The translations under genes and the position numbers were made by a program. Positions 20,991 to 21,073 of a DNA stretch of 21,073 bases are shown piece by piece. The notes beneath the pieces are model-generated. The model worked only from the letters and a program-made list of their open reading frames with translations, ran no database searches and was not told where the DNA came from. The DNA comes from Bacillota bacterium (GTDB taxonomy: Bacteria; Bacillota; Sulfobacillia; JABLXB01), in contig JANLGA010000030.1 in the NCBI GenBank assembly GCA_024653225.1, positions 1 to 21,073 of the forward strand, read 5' to 3'. Each line of letters opens with the position of its first letter. The stretch's first letter is position 1.

Positions 20991-21073
20991 CCGAACCCCT
21001 CCCCGGCGGGAGCCGAATACACCGTTCGAGAATACCCTGTCCCTTTCACGAGCGGGAAATTCAGCGCGCCCAC

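Noticed and set aside
1..21073. CRISPR arrays, tRNA, rRNA, insertion sequences, phage genes
   Set aside because: No spaced repeat array, cloverleaf, rRNA block, transposase or inverted-repeat-bounded element was seen on reading both strands.

Overview
The window is a dense, high-GC stretch of a bacterial chromosome. Every gene I can support is on the minus strand, so transcription runs from right to left in these coordinates. The gene content points to a spore-forming, anaerobic, high-GC member of the Bacillota (Firmicutes): a SigI/RsgI pair, a SpoIID family protein, a BofC-like protein, HPr with both His15 and Ser46, MraZ at the head of a dcw cluster, and ferredoxin-linked 2-oxoacid metabolism. 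The order bofC-ruv-que-tgt-yajC resembles the Bacillus/Clostridia locus. The species is not identifiable from this alone. Non-ATG starts are common: GTG for mraZ, rsmH, ptsH, queA, spoIID-like, rsgI, sigI, ruvB, bofC and yebC; TTG for korA, ruvC, nadE and a small zinc-ribbon gene.

Regions in the direction of transcription (right to left). (1) 20990-18862: nadE, yebC and a bofC-like gene, with a candidate promoter before bofC. (2) 18810-16650: Holliday-junction genes ruvC, ruvA and ruvB. (3) 16633-15864: queH (epoxyqueuosine reductase) overlapping a small DUF2905 membrane protein. (4) 15786-12521: sigI, rsgI and a SpoIID/LytB lytic-transglycosylase-like gene, overlapping one another, behind a perfect 14-bp palindrome and a SigI-like promoter. 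(5) 12496-10024: queA, tgt and yajC, ending in a clear intrinsic terminator. (6) 9937-4650: a new promoter, a GntR regulator with a ligand-sensor-like domain, korA-korB-korC, a glutamate dehydrogenase and a 59-aa zinc-ribbon protein that is easy to miss, ending in a terminator. (7) 4476-2262: ptsH and ptsI, then the deleted and frameshifted remnant of a Cof-type HAD phosphatase. (8) 2186-1: the start of the dcw cluster, with three 10-bp-spaced MraZ boxes, mraZ, rsmH, ftsL and the 5' end of an ftsI/spoVD-type penicillin-binding protein.

Working together: glutamate dehydrogenase and the Kor complex would turn glutamate into 2-oxoglutarate and then succinyl-CoA plus reduced ferredoxin, under the linked GntR regulator. 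QueA, Tgt and QueH cover three steps of tRNA queuosine synthesis. SigI, RsgI and the SpoIID-like enzyme look like an envelope-sensing and wall-remodelling unit. No tRNA, rRNA, CRISPR array, insertion sequence or phage gene was seen. Most genes are well-known housekeeping families. The unusual points are the in-frame UGA at the 5' end of tgt, the HAD remnant, the small zinc-ribbon gene, the sigI control region and the palindrome inside the gntR promoter.
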